Assembly (NCBI RefSeq): GCF_001999465.1
Contig: NZ_MQMF01000002.1
Span: forward strand, 1,116,001-1,180,000
From: Fictibacillus arsenicus
Lineage (GTDB): Bacteria > Bacillota > Bacilli > Bacillales > Fictibacillaceae
DNA: 64,000 nt
Direction of reading: 5' to 3'
Shown: positions 51,182 to 60,173 of the stretch, piece after piece
How positions within the stretch are numbered: the first letter of the stretch is position 1
Layout: each line of letters begins with the position of its first letter
Notes under the pieces: generated by a model
The model's input: only the letters and a program-made list of their open reading frames with translations
Told to the model about the DNA's origin: nothing
Database searches by the model: none
Made by a program: the position numbers and the translations under genes

Positions 51182-52726
51182 TTATTTGATCAATCCTTTG
51201 CTCTCCAAGAAATCTTTAGCTACTTGGCGCGGATCTTCTTTATCTAAGTCAACCTTCGCGTTCATCTCAGCCATTTCTTCCTCAGTAATCTTTCCTTCAA
51301 GTTCATTCAGTACGCCTTCAAGCTCCGGATATTCTTTTAACGTTTCTTCCCTTACGATTGGAGCAGCAAAATAAGGCGGGAAGAACTTTTTGTCATCTTT
51401 TAATGTCTCTAAATTAAAGCGGACAATCCTGCCATCAGTTGTAAACGCTGGAACAGCGTCTACTTTTCTTTCTTTAACTGCCGTGTACATTAAATTCGGA
51501 TCGAGGCTTCTTTTCACTTTAAAGTTTAAGTTATATGTTTTGACGAACGGTTCGTACCCGTCTTCACGTTCAAAAAACTCTGTAGGTCCGCCAAACGAAA
51601 CTTCATCTGAAATCGGCGCTAATTCTGAGATCGTCTTTACATTTAGTTGTTTTGCTTTGTCAGGATTTAAAGCTAATGCATACGTGTTCTCAAATCCTAA
51701 TGGCTTCGTCCACTTCAGGTTGTATTTTTCTTCATAGCCTTTTTTAACCGTGTCGTAAATTTCTTCAGGAGTCATTCCTGGATCATACTTCTCTTTTAAA
51801 ATAGTTAAATATCCTGTTCCGGTATATTCAACATACATATCAATGTCGCCTTTTTTGATTGCCTCAGTTAAGATCGGCGTCTCCCCAATCGCTTCTTTAA
51901 CAACAACGGGATAATCCGTCTTATCTTTTACATATTCAGAAATGATGTAAGGAAGTATATATTGCTCTGTCCATTTCTTCCCTGTAATCACGATGGCATC
52001 TTCGTCTCCGCCTCCGCGCAAGGCAAAGAATAGAACGAGAGCCGCAATTGGAATACCTATAAATAGCGGAAGTTTCCATGAACTGCGCTTATTTGCTGAT
52101 GTTTTTGGCTCAGTAGCCATTTCAATTCTGCGTAATATAAAATCAAAAAGGATAGCTAATAATGCAGCCGGAATAGCTCCTGCTAATACCAGTTCGTTAC
52201 GTGTTGTTGATAGACCGCGGTAGATTAGATCCCCAAGTCCGCCTGCACCGATAAATGCAGCTAACGTAGCCACACCAATGGTAAGCACTGTTGCGGTTCT
52301 AAGACCTGCCATGATAATAGGCAGTGCTAATGGCAGTTCGATCATTCTTAAAATTTGAGAATTGGTCATTCCCATACCTTTTCCTGCCTCAACAACTGAA
52401 TTGTCTACTCCCGTAATACCTGTGTAAGTATTGCGTAAAATCGGCAATAGAGCGTAAACAGTAAGTGCGATGATAGCCGTCGTGCTTCCAATCCCAAAGA
52501 CAGGCAGCAAGAAGCCAAACAAGGCTAAACTCGGTATCGTTTGAAAAACAGCAGTGACCCCAATGATTGGTTCTGCCACTCGTTTTTGTCTAGAAATAAA
52601 AATCCCAAGCGGAATGGCAATGACGGTAGCAATTAGTATTGAAACAAGAGATAAGAATAAATGCTGCTGCAATCCTACTAAAATTTCTGGCCAGCGGTTA
52701 ACTAAAGTATCAATTAAATTATTCAT
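51182..52726 (-). CDS. fused ABC permease/substrate-binding protein (OpuC/EgtU/BilE-like)
   Basis: A 514-residue fusion. Residues 1-210 form a six-helix permease (VFQTIPSLALFGFLLPVFG, EAGKGMGMTNSQILRMIELPLALPI). Residue 225-245 is a further helix, and residues 250-514 are an exported QAT/OpuAC-type binding domain (KKWTEQYILPYIISEY, GDIDMYVEYTGTGY). B. subtilis OpuB and OpuC keep these as separate genes; fused forms include Listeria BilEB and streptococcal EgtUBC (ergothioneine). The substrate is open: osmoprotectant, carnitine or ergothioneine. ATG 52726 follows GGAGGTAAAG and overlaps the ATPase gene. Confidence 0.9.
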   Translation of the reverse strand: MNNLIDTLVNRWPEILVGLQQHLFLSLVSILIATVIAIPLGIFISRQKRVAEPIIGVTAVFQTIPSLALFGFLLPVFGIGSTTAIIALTVYALLPILRNTYTGITGVDNSVVEAGKGMGMTNSQILRMIELPLALPIIMAGLRTATVLTIGVATLAAFIGAGGLGDLIYRGLSTTRNELVLAGAIPAALLAILFDFILRRIEMATEPKTSANKRSSWKLPLFIGIPIAALVLFFALRGGGDEDAIVITGKKWTEQYILPYIISEYVKDKTDYPVVVKEAIGETPILTEAIKKGDIDMYVEYTGTGYLTILKEKYDPGMTPEEIYDTVKKGYEEKYNLKWTKPLGFENTYALALNPDKAKQLNVKTISELAPISDEVSFGGPTEFFEREDGYEPFVKTYNLNFKVKRSLDPNLMYTAVKERKVDAVPAFTTDGRIVRFNLETLKDDKKFFPPYFAAPIVREETLKEYPELEGVLNELEGKITEEEMAEMNAKVDLDKEDPRQVAKDFLESKGLIK

Positions 52727-53870
52727 CACCTTTACCTCCTTCAAGAGGTTTTTGTGCGGTGATGTTTAATCCAGCAAGTCCCCTCATCATTGTCGCACGC
52801 GTTATGATTCCAAAAAGTTTCCCATCTTCAAGTACAGGAATCATATTTACATGATTAGTCGCAAAGATTTCTGCCACTTCTGTATACGATGCATCTGGAG
52901 TCACTGTGGCAATTTCTTTTTCCATTAGATCTCCGACTGTTTTATCTTCCTCTGCATAATGTCTTTCAATGATTTCAAGTGTAGTAATACCAAGCAGCTT
53001 ATTTTGCTGATCAGTTATTAGGAGGCTGTCTACCCCATAACGTTTCATCATTTTTAAAGCTTCAGCAAGTCCTCTTGAATGTTTAGAAGTTATAGGATTC
53101 CTTCTCATCAGATCAACAGCTTCAGGCATAGCAGCCTCAGATGAGAGTCTGTTCTCGCCAATAAAACCTTTAACAAAATCATTCGCTGGATGACGAAGAA
53201 TTCGTTCAGGCGTATCGAATTGAATGATTTCTCCTTTATCTAAAATCGCGATCCGATCCGCAATCTTAATCGCTTCATCCATATCATGCGTTACAAATAC
53301 GATCGTTTTCTTAATCGTATCCTGCAATTTAACAAGTTCATCCTGAAGCTGTTCTCGGCTGATAGGATCTAGTGCAGAGAAAGGTTCATCCATCAAGATG
53401 ATAGGAGGTTCAGCCGCTAAGGCACGGATAACTCCTATACGCTGTTGCTGACCGCCGCTTAGCTCAGAAGGATAGCGTTTTCTGAATGTTTTAGGATCCA
53501 ACCCTACCAAATTAAGCAATTCATCTACTCTGCCATCGTATTTTTCTTTCTCCCAGCCTTTTAAGCGCGGAACGAGAGAAATGTTGTCTTCAATCGTCAT
53601 GTGAGGCAGAAGTCCGATCTGCTGAATCACGTATCCGATATTCCTTCTCAGCTCAACGGGGTTTTGTTCTGCAATATCCTCTCCATCAATTAGAATCGTT
53701 CCCTTTGATGGTTCTATCAAACGGTTTATCATTCGCATGGTTGTTGTTTTACCACAACCACTAGGCCCGATTAACGCGACTAACTCGCCTTCTTTAACCT
53801 GAAAGTCAATGTTCTTCAAAGCCTCAAAACCGTCAGGGAACGTTTTCCCTACGTTTTTGAAAGTAATCAA
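52719..53870 (-). CDS. ABC transporter ATP-binding protein with tandem CBS domains (OpuCA/EgtUA-like)
   Basis: A 383-residue ATPase: Walker A IGPSGCGKTTTMR, signature LSGGQQQRIGVIRALA, Walker B IILMDEPFSALDP. Two CBS domains follow (residues about 260-375: GVDSLLITDQQNKLLGITT and VNMIPVLEDGKLFGIITRA), which in OpuCA-type importers sense ionic strength or nucleotides. TTG 53870 is chosen since AAGGAGAG lies eight bases upstream; the longer frame has no signal. First gene of the two-gene operon. Confidence 0.9.
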   Translation of the reverse strand: MITFKNVGKTFPDGFEALKNIDFQVKEGELVALIGPSGCGKTTTMRMINRLIEPSKGTILIDGEDIAEQNPVELRRNIGYVIQQIGLLPHMTIEDNISLVPRLKGWEKEKYDGRVDELLNLVGLDPKTFRKRYPSELSGGQQQRIGVIRALAAEPPIILMDEPFSALDPISREQLQDELVKLQDTIKKTIVFVTHDMDEAIKIADRIAILDKGEIIQFDTPERILRHPANDFVKGFIGENRLSSEAAMPEAVDLMRRNPITSKHSRGLAEALKMMKRYGVDSLLITDQQNKLLGITTLEIIERHYAEEDKTVGDLMEKEIATVTPDASYTEVAEIFATNHVNMIPVLEDGKLFGIITRATMMRGLAGLNITAQKPLEGGKGDE

Positions 53871-53988
53871 GTGCGGTTCTCTCCTTTTTACGTAAAATAA
53901 GCTGCATCCATTAGAATGTCCAATTATTATCTTTCCCTTGCTAGTTTGCTTAAAAACCACTTTTTTACGGCTGGACGAAAAACTTTGC

Positions 53989-54125
53989 TGTTATTGGAAG
54001 TGGCTCCAGGTTTTACGGTACGTGTTCTTATATTTATTACACGTTCGCTCAAAACTCCTGTTCTTCGCTCAAAATGTCTGAGTTACGCTAAAAAAAGCTC
54101 CGGACCGCTCAACTTTTATCACCCT
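53989..54125. repeat. duplicated 38-bp element with CGCTCAAAA-type short repeats
   Basis: Second copy (54011-54048) of the element at 42526. Four loose units of about 22 bases follow, with cores TTCGCTCAAAA, TTCGCTCAAAA, TACGCTAAAAA and CCGCTCAACTT. It lies in the 325-base gap between the ATPase and yhgE genes; bases 53871-53988 must hold the ATPase promoter but I could not place it. Confidence 0.7.
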
Positions 54126-54181
54126 CTCAAACCAAGGTTTTACATCTTCTAAAACTACCTGCATCACATGTATTCGAACAA

Positions 54182-54217
54182 AAAAACACTTGGATTTACG
54201 TCTCCAAGTGTTTTTCG
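54182..54217 (-). terminator. terminator overlapping the 3' end of yhgE-like gene
   Basis: AACACTTGGA / TCCAAGTGTT stem followed by TTTTTTG on the minus strand. The stop codon lies in the loop. Confidence 0.85.
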
Positions 54218-56361
54218 TGCAGATTAAGCTGCAATTTCGTCTGTTTGTCTATTCTTTTTCTAAAATGAGCTGCGAAATATGCCCATGTTCCAATCATACA
54301 TAGAATCATAAATCCTATTAACACCCATACGTTGAAAGTATAACTATTCATGTCTCCGCTTGAGATTACAGCTTTAAAGCCTGATACAGAGTAAGTCATC
54401 GGGAGCCATGTGTTAAAGACCTGCAGTCCTTCTGGGATAAGTTCCAGCGGGAATGTACCTGCACTCGTTGTCAACTGAAGAATCAAAATGATAATCGCAA
54501 CAAATCGTCCAGGGTCCCCTAAAACTGTTACGAGCAATTGAACAAGCGCTAAAAACGTAAGACTAGTAATTATGCTAAGACCGATGAATGCCGGCAGATT
54601 ACTTACTTCGATCTTTAAACCGTATAGCAGCACTGCATCAGCGATCAACGCTTGAACAACACCGACTGCAGCTAAGAAGGTAAACTTGCTCGCAAACCAT
54701 CTAAAACCTGAACGCGGTTCCCCTGCTTTATCACGCAACGGGAACACAATCGACATTAATAATGCACCTACAAATAACCCTAATGATAAGAAATAAGGAG
54801 CAAACCCAGTACCGTAGTTTGGAACATCAGAAAAACTCTTTGTTTTTACAGAAACCGGGTTGGCGATCCGTTCAAACATTTCGCTGTCTGGATCAAGCTC
54901 TCCTGTTTTGTCAGCGGCTTCACCCAGTTTAGAGGATAATTGCCCGCTTCCTTCAAGCAGCTTTTGTTCTCCGTTATGAATTTCATTTACATGACCTGTT
55001 ACCTCTTGCCAGCCTGAAGACACGGTTGCCGTTCCATCCGCAAGTTTGCCGCTTGCTGCAAGTAATTGTTGTGAACCAGACGCCGCTTCACCTAGTTTTG
55101 ACTGGAACGTTTGCGTCCCTGCGTTTACTTTTGCCTGTCCGCTAGCAAGTTGATCTACCCCATCAGCTAGTTTTAGCTGTCCAGCATGCAGCTGTTCGGC
55201 CCCTTGTGCCACTGCAGCTTGTGAATCACTTAATTTTTTTGCACCTGCTGATACCTCATTAGCTCCACCTGCAATTTTGCCGGATGCTGCCGTTAATCCA
55301 TCTAGCCCGTTATTCACACCGCCGCTGATAGCAGAAATCTGTTTTAACGCAGCTGTTATTTCTTCATCAGACATATTGCTCTGATTTTGAATTAAATTGT
55401 TGATCTGTTGTTCAACCTGTTTCGAACCTGCAGCAGCTTTTTGAGCTCCTGCGTTCCACTCATTCACAGAACTTGCTACATTGCCAGCACCCATGGACAG
55501 CTTTTCAGTACCGTCTTTTAAAGCAAGACTTCCATCCTTTATCTTCTCAGAACCAGCTGTCGCTTGGCTGAGACCGCTTTTTAATGAGTGTGCTCCTGAG
55601 TTGAGCTCTCCTGTACCATCCGCTAATTTTTTATGCGCAGCAACCAATTGATCTATGCCGCTGTCAAACTCCGTCATCTTAGAATTGAATAAAGCTGCGC
55701 CGCTTTCCAATTCTTTAATCTGAGGAGTTTTTTCAGTCATGCCCGCTGCAAGCTCACCGCTTCCAGTGGACGCTTTTTCTAAACCATCTGTTATTTTACT
55801 TGAACCTTCAGCAGCCTGATCAAGCCCGCCCGCAAGCTGCTCAACTTGACCAAACATCACTTCGGCATATGTTTTTGTCAGTTCATTTGATAGGCTTTCT
55901 TTCATTTTATCGACCGCGGTACCGCCGATCTGTGCAGCTAGAAAATTAAAACCGGCATTCGGTGTGTAGATGAGTTCCGGCTTTTTATTTTTCTTTCCTG
56001 AAATTGATGTAGCTTTCTCGGAAAAGTTCTCGGGAATTTCGATCATCATATAATATTCATTCTCTTCAAGCCCTTGCTCAGCTTCTTTCTCACTGACGAA
56101 CTTCCACTTAAACTGAGGATTCTCTTTCAGTTTTTTTACAAACTCATCTCCTACATCAAGGGTTTCTCCGTTATATTCATACCCTTCATCCAGGTTAACG
56201 ACTGCAACCGGCAGATCCTCCATCTTGTCATACGGATCCCAAAAAGCCCATAAGAACATTCCGGTATACAGCACAGGTATAAAAAGAACGGCAAAAACTG
56301 GTATCGCAATCTTCTTGTTCGAAAATACCGCTCTAAACTGAGCACCTATACTCTTTAACAA
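54196..56361 (-). CDS. yhgE: YhgE/Pip family membrane protein
   Basis: A 721-residue protein with one N-terminal membrane helix (IPVFAVLFIPVLYTGMFLW) and a large extracytoplasmic region. That region is built of dozens of short GxxKLxxGxxxLxxG repeats (such as ADGTGELNSGAHSLKSGL). Five or six C-terminal helices follow, of ABC-2 permease type. Homologues include phage infection protein Pip of Lactococcus and the EsaA-related proteins of type VII secretion. TTG 56361 is chosen since AAGGAG lies eight bases upstream. It is next to a YhgD-type TetR gene as in B. subtilis. Confidence 0.9.
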   Translation of the reverse strand: MLKSIGAQFRAVFSNKKIAIPVFAVLFIPVLYTGMFLWAFWDPYDKMEDLPVAVVNLDEGYEYNGETLDVGDEFVKKLKENPQFKWKFVSEKEAEQGLEENEYYMMIEIPENFSEKATSISGKKNKKPELIYTPNAGFNFLAAQIGGTAVDKMKESLSNELTKTYAEVMFGQVEQLAGGLDQAAEGSSKITDGLEKASTGSGELAAGMTEKTPQIKELESGAALFNSKMTEFDSGIDQLVAAHKKLADGTGELNSGAHSLKSGLSQATAGSEKIKDGSLALKDGTEKLSMGAGNVASSVNEWNAGAQKAAAGSKQVEQQINNLIQNQSNMSDEEITAALKQISAISGGVNNGLDGLTAASGKIAGGANEVSAGAKKLSDSQAAVAQGAEQLHAGQLKLADGVDQLASGQAKVNAGTQTFQSKLGEAASGSQQLLAASGKLADGTATVSSGWQEVTGHVNEIHNGEQKLLEGSGQLSSKLGEAADKTGELDPDSEMFERIANPVSVKTKSFSDVPNYGTGFAPYFLSLGLFVGALLMSIVFPLRDKAGEPRSGFRWFASKFTFLAAVGVVQALIADAVLLYGLKIEVSNLPAFIGLSIITSLTFLALVQLLVTVLGDPGRFVAIIILILQLTTSAGTFPLELIPEGLQVFNTWLPMTYSVSGFKAVISSGDMNSYTFNVWVLIGFMILCMIGTWAYFAAHFRKRIDKQTKLQLNLHEKHLET

Positions 56362-56502
56362 TGTTTTCACTCCTTATAAAATACAAATTGACTATTTTAG
56401 TCATTTGGTCAATTCACTGCAAAAAAAGAGACCTCGTTCAAGATTTTTTTCTAAAAGCTTTAAAGTTTGTTGCTCATACATTAAATAATGCATCATTGAC
56501 TA

Positions 56503-56705
56503 GTTGATTGGAGCGCAAGGTGCGTGCCAACCACCTGAGATTACTTCTCGCAAGGCATGCGACGAGGAAGTACACCTCGTAGAATTTACTTGAAGACGCA
56601 AGAGCACAAATGCTTCTTTTAACCTGAGACTCCTATCGGCGCAAAGCGCAGAGGAGGCTCACCGCACGCCCCCCGGAAAGCGAGCATCCTAGAGCGGAAA
56701 TCAAC
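56503..56705 (-). repeat. interspersed repeat, copy 9, with inserted module
   Basis: A reverse copy of 203 bases. Bases 56523-56626 hold the same extra block as copy 5, in the matching orientation relative to the repeat. It lies in the 443-base gap between the yhgE-like and TetR genes; the rest of the gap shows no gene. Confidence 0.88.
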
Positions 56706-56804
56706 ATCTTCTATTAGCAACATTATCTAGGCTTTTTTCAAAAATGACCAAAATCAAATTCTGGTCACAAATAAATCTATCATGTTTCATTTGCTTCTGC
56801 AACA

Positions 56805-57374
56805 TTATTCTTTTCGAAGTCCTTCCATTACGAACATTTCTAGAACTTCAAGCATCTTTTCTTTGTGAATCGCGGGGTTATCCCTTTCCCAATCAAAAAT
56901 AAGAGCCAGGTACAGTTTGACCATCATGAATGCCACGATATCTGTAGGACAATCTTTGATTTCACCTTTTTCAATCGCTTTATCGAGTTCCCTTTGAACA
57001 AAACCGAGTACCGCTTTCTCTATTCTTTGCAGAGCCTCTGTTACAGGGGATGTATTCATTTCTTTTACTTCCTGTGAAAGTTTCACCGCCAATTGATGCG
57101 TTTTTCGAAACTCAATAACTTCATACAGAGCATAGTGCAGATTCTCATAAAACGGCCGATTTTCATTAATTGCTTTCGATGCTGCAAACTTTGTTTCTTT
57201 TACCAGGTTCGTAATAATCTCAGAAAACAACTCTTCTTTATTTGCGAAAAAAGTATAGATCGTCCCTTTACCGACATTAGCAATTTTCGCGATCTGGTCA
57301 ACTGTACTCGCCTTATAGCCAAACATTGAAAAGGAACGTTCAGCTGCATCTAATATACTTTGTCTGCGATCCAT
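56805..57374 (-). CDS. yhgD: TetR/AcrR family transcriptional regulator (YhgD-like)
   Basis: A 189-residue repressor with an N-terminal helix-turn-helix (ILDAAERSFSMFGYKASTVDQIA...GKGTIYTFFANKEEL) and a helical ligand domain. Its position, between yhgE and hemEHY, equals that of B. subtilis yhgD, so it may control yhgE. Its ATG overlaps the stop of the upstream kinase gene (TAATG), a coupling not found in B. subtilis as far as I know. Confidence 0.88.
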   Translation of the reverse strand: MDRRQSILDAAERSFSMFGYKASTVDQIAKIANVGKGTIYTFFANKEELFSEIITNLVKETKFAASKAINENRPFYENLHYALYEVIEFRKTHQLAVKLSQEVKEMNTSPVTEALQRIEKAVLGFVQRELDKAIEKGEIKDCPTDIVAFMMVKLYLALIFDWERDNPAIHKEKMLEVLEMFVMEGLRKE

Positions 57375-58651
57375 TACATTACCACCTCTTCTTGCAGCTG
57401 ATCAGATTTCGTACATAAAGGCAGAGATAAGAGCACTCTAGTCCCTTCGTTCAATTCGCTCTCATACCGAAGTTTTCCGCTCATATCTTTTATAAGCTTA
57501 AAGGTTACCATCATACCTAAACCTGTCCCTTTGGCTTTCGTTGTGTAGAAGGGAAGACCAATCTGCTCAAGCTCTTTTTCAGTCATTCCTTTTCCATTAT
57601 CTTCAATTGCTATGGTTAAATATTTTCTTGTGACTTTATATTTGTAAATATGGATAGTGCCAGCATGATCAATTGCTTCAATACCGTTTTTGATAATGTT
57701 GATAAGCCCTTGTTTAAGTTTTTGTTCGTCTGTACAGACCAAGTATGAACCAATTTCTCTTAAAGACACTTCCACATTGTGTATAGATCCATACGGGGCT
57801 GTTAATGACACTACATCTTTAAAAATGGTTTCGATATCGATACTTTCCAATTTGGGAATATCAGGTTTCACCATTGATAAGTAATCCGTAATGATTTTAT
57901 TCGTTCGGTCCAGTTCCTCAATTAATAGCGGAGAGTGTTCTTTCAATTTTTCATCACTTGTTGTACTTCCTAAAAACTGAATCATCCCTCGGATGGTCGT
58001 CATCGGATTTCTGACTTCATGCGCGATCGCCGCTGCCATATGGCCAGCAACTGCTAATTTATCCAGATAAACCGTTTCTTTTAATTGCATATTAATCTTA
58101 ACAAGTCTTTCGATAAGAAAAATACACGAAAAGAAAGCGATAAGAAAACTAGAAAAATAAACAAGATAAAAATCAAGTGTCAAAAATTCCAGAAATGAAT
58201 GAATGAACAAGATATAAAATAGCGTGTAGATCACAGCAATATAGATCGCTGAAACCCACCTGCGTTTATCTTCGTCAAAGAAGCCTTGATATATTAGAGC
58301 AATCACATAAGCTAATAAAGTTAATACGACCCCGAGCCATGCAAAATCCCCGCCCATTCCGCTCCTTACTATGATAACAAATAAAGAACAGATGGCCCCG
58401 GGCAGCCAGCCAGCATATAGTGTAACAATCATAATAGGTACATTTCTTAGGTCAAAAAAAGAATCCTTAAGCGTTTCAATAGGGAATAACATACAAACTA
58501 AAGCACCGAATCCGCTTATTACTCCAAAGATAACTTTGTTTTTTAAGCTTGGTATTACACCTGGGTGAAGAGGGAAGAACATATTCAAGAGGTGAGTAAA
58601 AGAGAAAACGATTGCAATATTAACGAATAATGGTTCAATAAATGCTTGCAT
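57374..58651 (-). CDS. membrane sensor histidine kinase (5TM-5TMR_LYT/KinB type)
   Basis: A 425-residue kinase. About six membrane helices span residues 5-180, with the LYT-type motif (RNVPIMIVTLYAGWLPGAI). The HisKA H-box is AAIAHEVRNPMTT with His211. The HATPase domain has N-box LINIIKNGIEA and EDNGKGMTEKEL, GTGLGMMVTF. No response regulator is adjacent, so it may feed the sporulation phosphorelay like KinB. Placed between hemY and the TetR gene. GGGGGAGC precedes ATG 58651. Confidence 0.88.
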   Translation of the reverse strand: MQAFIEPLFVNIAIVFSFTHLLNMFFPLHPGVIPSLKNKVIFGVISGFGALVCMLFPIETLKDSFFDLRNVPIMIVTLYAGWLPGAICSLFVIIVRSGMGGDFAWLGVVLTLLAYVIALIYQGFFDEDKRRWVSAIYIAVIYTLFYILFIHSFLEFLTLDFYLVYFSSFLIAFFSCIFLIERLVKINMQLKETVYLDKLAVAGHMAAAIAHEVRNPMTTIRGMIQFLGSTTSDEKLKEHSPLLIEELDRTNKIITDYLSMVKPDIPKLESIDIETIFKDVVSLTAPYGSIHNVEVSLREIGSYLVCTDEQKLKQGLINIIKNGIEAIDHAGTIHIYKYKVTRKYLTIAIEDNGKGMTEKELEQIGLPFYTTKAKGTGLGMMVTFKLIKDMSGKLRYESELNEGTRVLLSLPLCTKSDQLQEEVVM

Positions 58652-58707
58652 AATGCTCCCCCTTCCCTTTTTTTCTTTCTTCAGTATAGCAGAATCATTC
58701 TACAAGA

Positions 58708-58748
58708 AAATAAGAAAAACGACAAACTTATCCGTTTGCCGTTTAACA
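58708..58748 (-). terminator. terminator of the hemEHY operon
   Basis: ACGGCAAAC-GGATAA-GTTTGTCGT (one G-U pair) followed by TTTTCTTATTTTC on the minus strand, 10 bases after hemY. Confidence 0.8.
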
Positions 58749-58757
58749 AATATCATT

Positions 58758-60173
58758 TTATTTGGTAAAAAGTGATTCTACCGCTTTTTTTGCAGAATTG
58801 ACACAATCCGGAAGTCCTACTCCGTCATATGGGGCACCTGCAAGAAGTACGCCTGGAAGGTCTTTTTCAAATGACGCTCTAAGCTGCTTCACGTACTCTT
58901 TGTGGCCAACTTCATACTGCGGCATTGAATCGATCATACGTGAGACATAATACTTTTCGGGCTGAGTATCTACACCCATAATCTTTTTCAGATCATCCAG
59001 TACTTTATTCAATATCACTTCATCTGACTCATGAACGATTCCTTGATCATCAGCCCGGCCTACATAGCATCTTAGAAGCACCTTGCCTTTAGGTGTCGTA
59101 TGCGGCCACTTGCGGCTTGTCCACGTACATGCTGTGATAGACGTTTTCTCGCTTTTTGCGATAACAAATCCAGTGCCATCTAAAGAAAATGAAACGTCAT
59201 CTGCATTGAATTCCATCGCAACGGTTGCAACAGAAGTGGGTTTTGTTTTATGAAAATCTGCCGGAAACAGCTTCTCGTTAAATAATTTTTTCGTGATTGC
59301 ATAAGGTGTGGTTACGATCACGTGGTCAGCAGATAGCATTGACCCATCATCCATTTTAACAGAGTAAGTTCCGTCTTCTGAACGTTCTACAGATTCAGCC
59401 TTAACTCCCATTTTCACGCTCTCATCAGGAAGTGATTCAGCCAGAGCGGCAACAAAAGAGGAAAGTCCATTTTTAAATGTTAAAAAGGCACCCTTTTTCT
59501 TTTCCGTCTTCTGAGTTTTTACAGGCTTTGGCTTTGAACTCTTCATACCAAGAATTAAGCTTCTATGCTTTCTTTCTGTTTCTATAAATTGAGGAAAAGT
59601 AGACTGCAAGCTTAATTGATCGATCTTACCAGCATAGATTCCTGAAAGCAAAGGTTCAATCAGACGGTCTACTACTTCATCACCAAGTCGTCTTCTAAAA
59701 AAGTGCCCAACCGATACATCTTTACTAGAATCTGAACGCTTAGGCAGGAAAAGGTCAAAACCTGCTCTCGCTTTTCCGAATATTGTAAAGAGCGGGGTGA
59801 ACGCAAAAGGCATCACTTTTGTCGGGACACCCATTACAGCTCCCTCCGGTATAGGATGCAATCTCATATTATGCAAAATATAAGCCTGCCCTGTTTCATT
59901 GGAAACCAGTTCTTTTTCAAGACCAACCTCTTTAGCTAGATCGGTCATAACCGTTTTTCGAGCCAGATAAGAATCCGGCCCCCGCTCAATTACAAATCCA
60001 TTTTCCTTAATCGTCTCAATCTTTCCGCCAAGCCTGCTGCTGCTTTCAAGCAATGTAAATGTTACAGGCTTCCCTATTTCTTTTGCATATTTTTGCACAT
60101 AAAAGGCAGCGGCTAAACCTGTAATGCCGCCGCCCAAAATGATCACGTGCTGTCGCTCGCTCATCTGATTCAC
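58758..60173 (-). CDS. hemY: protoporphyrinogen/coproporphyrinogen III oxidase HemY (CgoX)
   Basis: A 471-residue FAD enzyme that oxidises coproporphyrinogen III to coproporphyrin III in the Gram-positive haem route. The dinucleotide motif is [15 protein letters not shown], then [20 protein letters not shown]; the C-terminal FAD block is [23 protein letters not shown] 60173 overlaps the hemH stop as GTGA; ATG 60164 is the alternative. Operon hemE-hemH-hemY. Confidence 0.94.
   Translation of the reverse strand: MNQMSERQHVIILGGGITGLAAAFYVQKYAKEIGKPVTFTLLESSSRLGGKIETIKENGFVIERGPDSYLARKTVMTDLAKEVGLEKELVSNETGQAYILHNMRLHPIPEGAVMGVPTKVMPFAFTPLFTIFGKARAGFDLFLPKRSDSSKDVSVGHFFRRRLGDEVVDRLIEPLLSGIYAGKIDQLSLQSTFPQFIETERKHRSLILGMKSSKPKPVKTQKTEKKKGAFLTFKNGLSSFVAALAESLPDESVKMGVKAESVERSEDGTYSVKMDDGSMLSADHVIVTTPYAITKKLFNEKLFPADFHKTKPTSVATVAMEFNADDVSFSLDGTGFVIAKSEKTSITACTWTSRKWPHTTPKGKVLLRCYVGRADDQGIVHESDEVILNKVLDDLKKIMGVDTQPEKYYVSRMIDSMPQYEVGHKEYVKQLRASFEKDLPGVLLAGAPYDGVGLPDCVNSAKKAVESLFTK

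Noticed and set aside
50345-52726. GlnQ-type ATPase as partner of the neighbouring fused permease
   Set aside because: It is convergent with that operon, of a different ATPase subfamily, and the operon has its own CBS-type ATPase.
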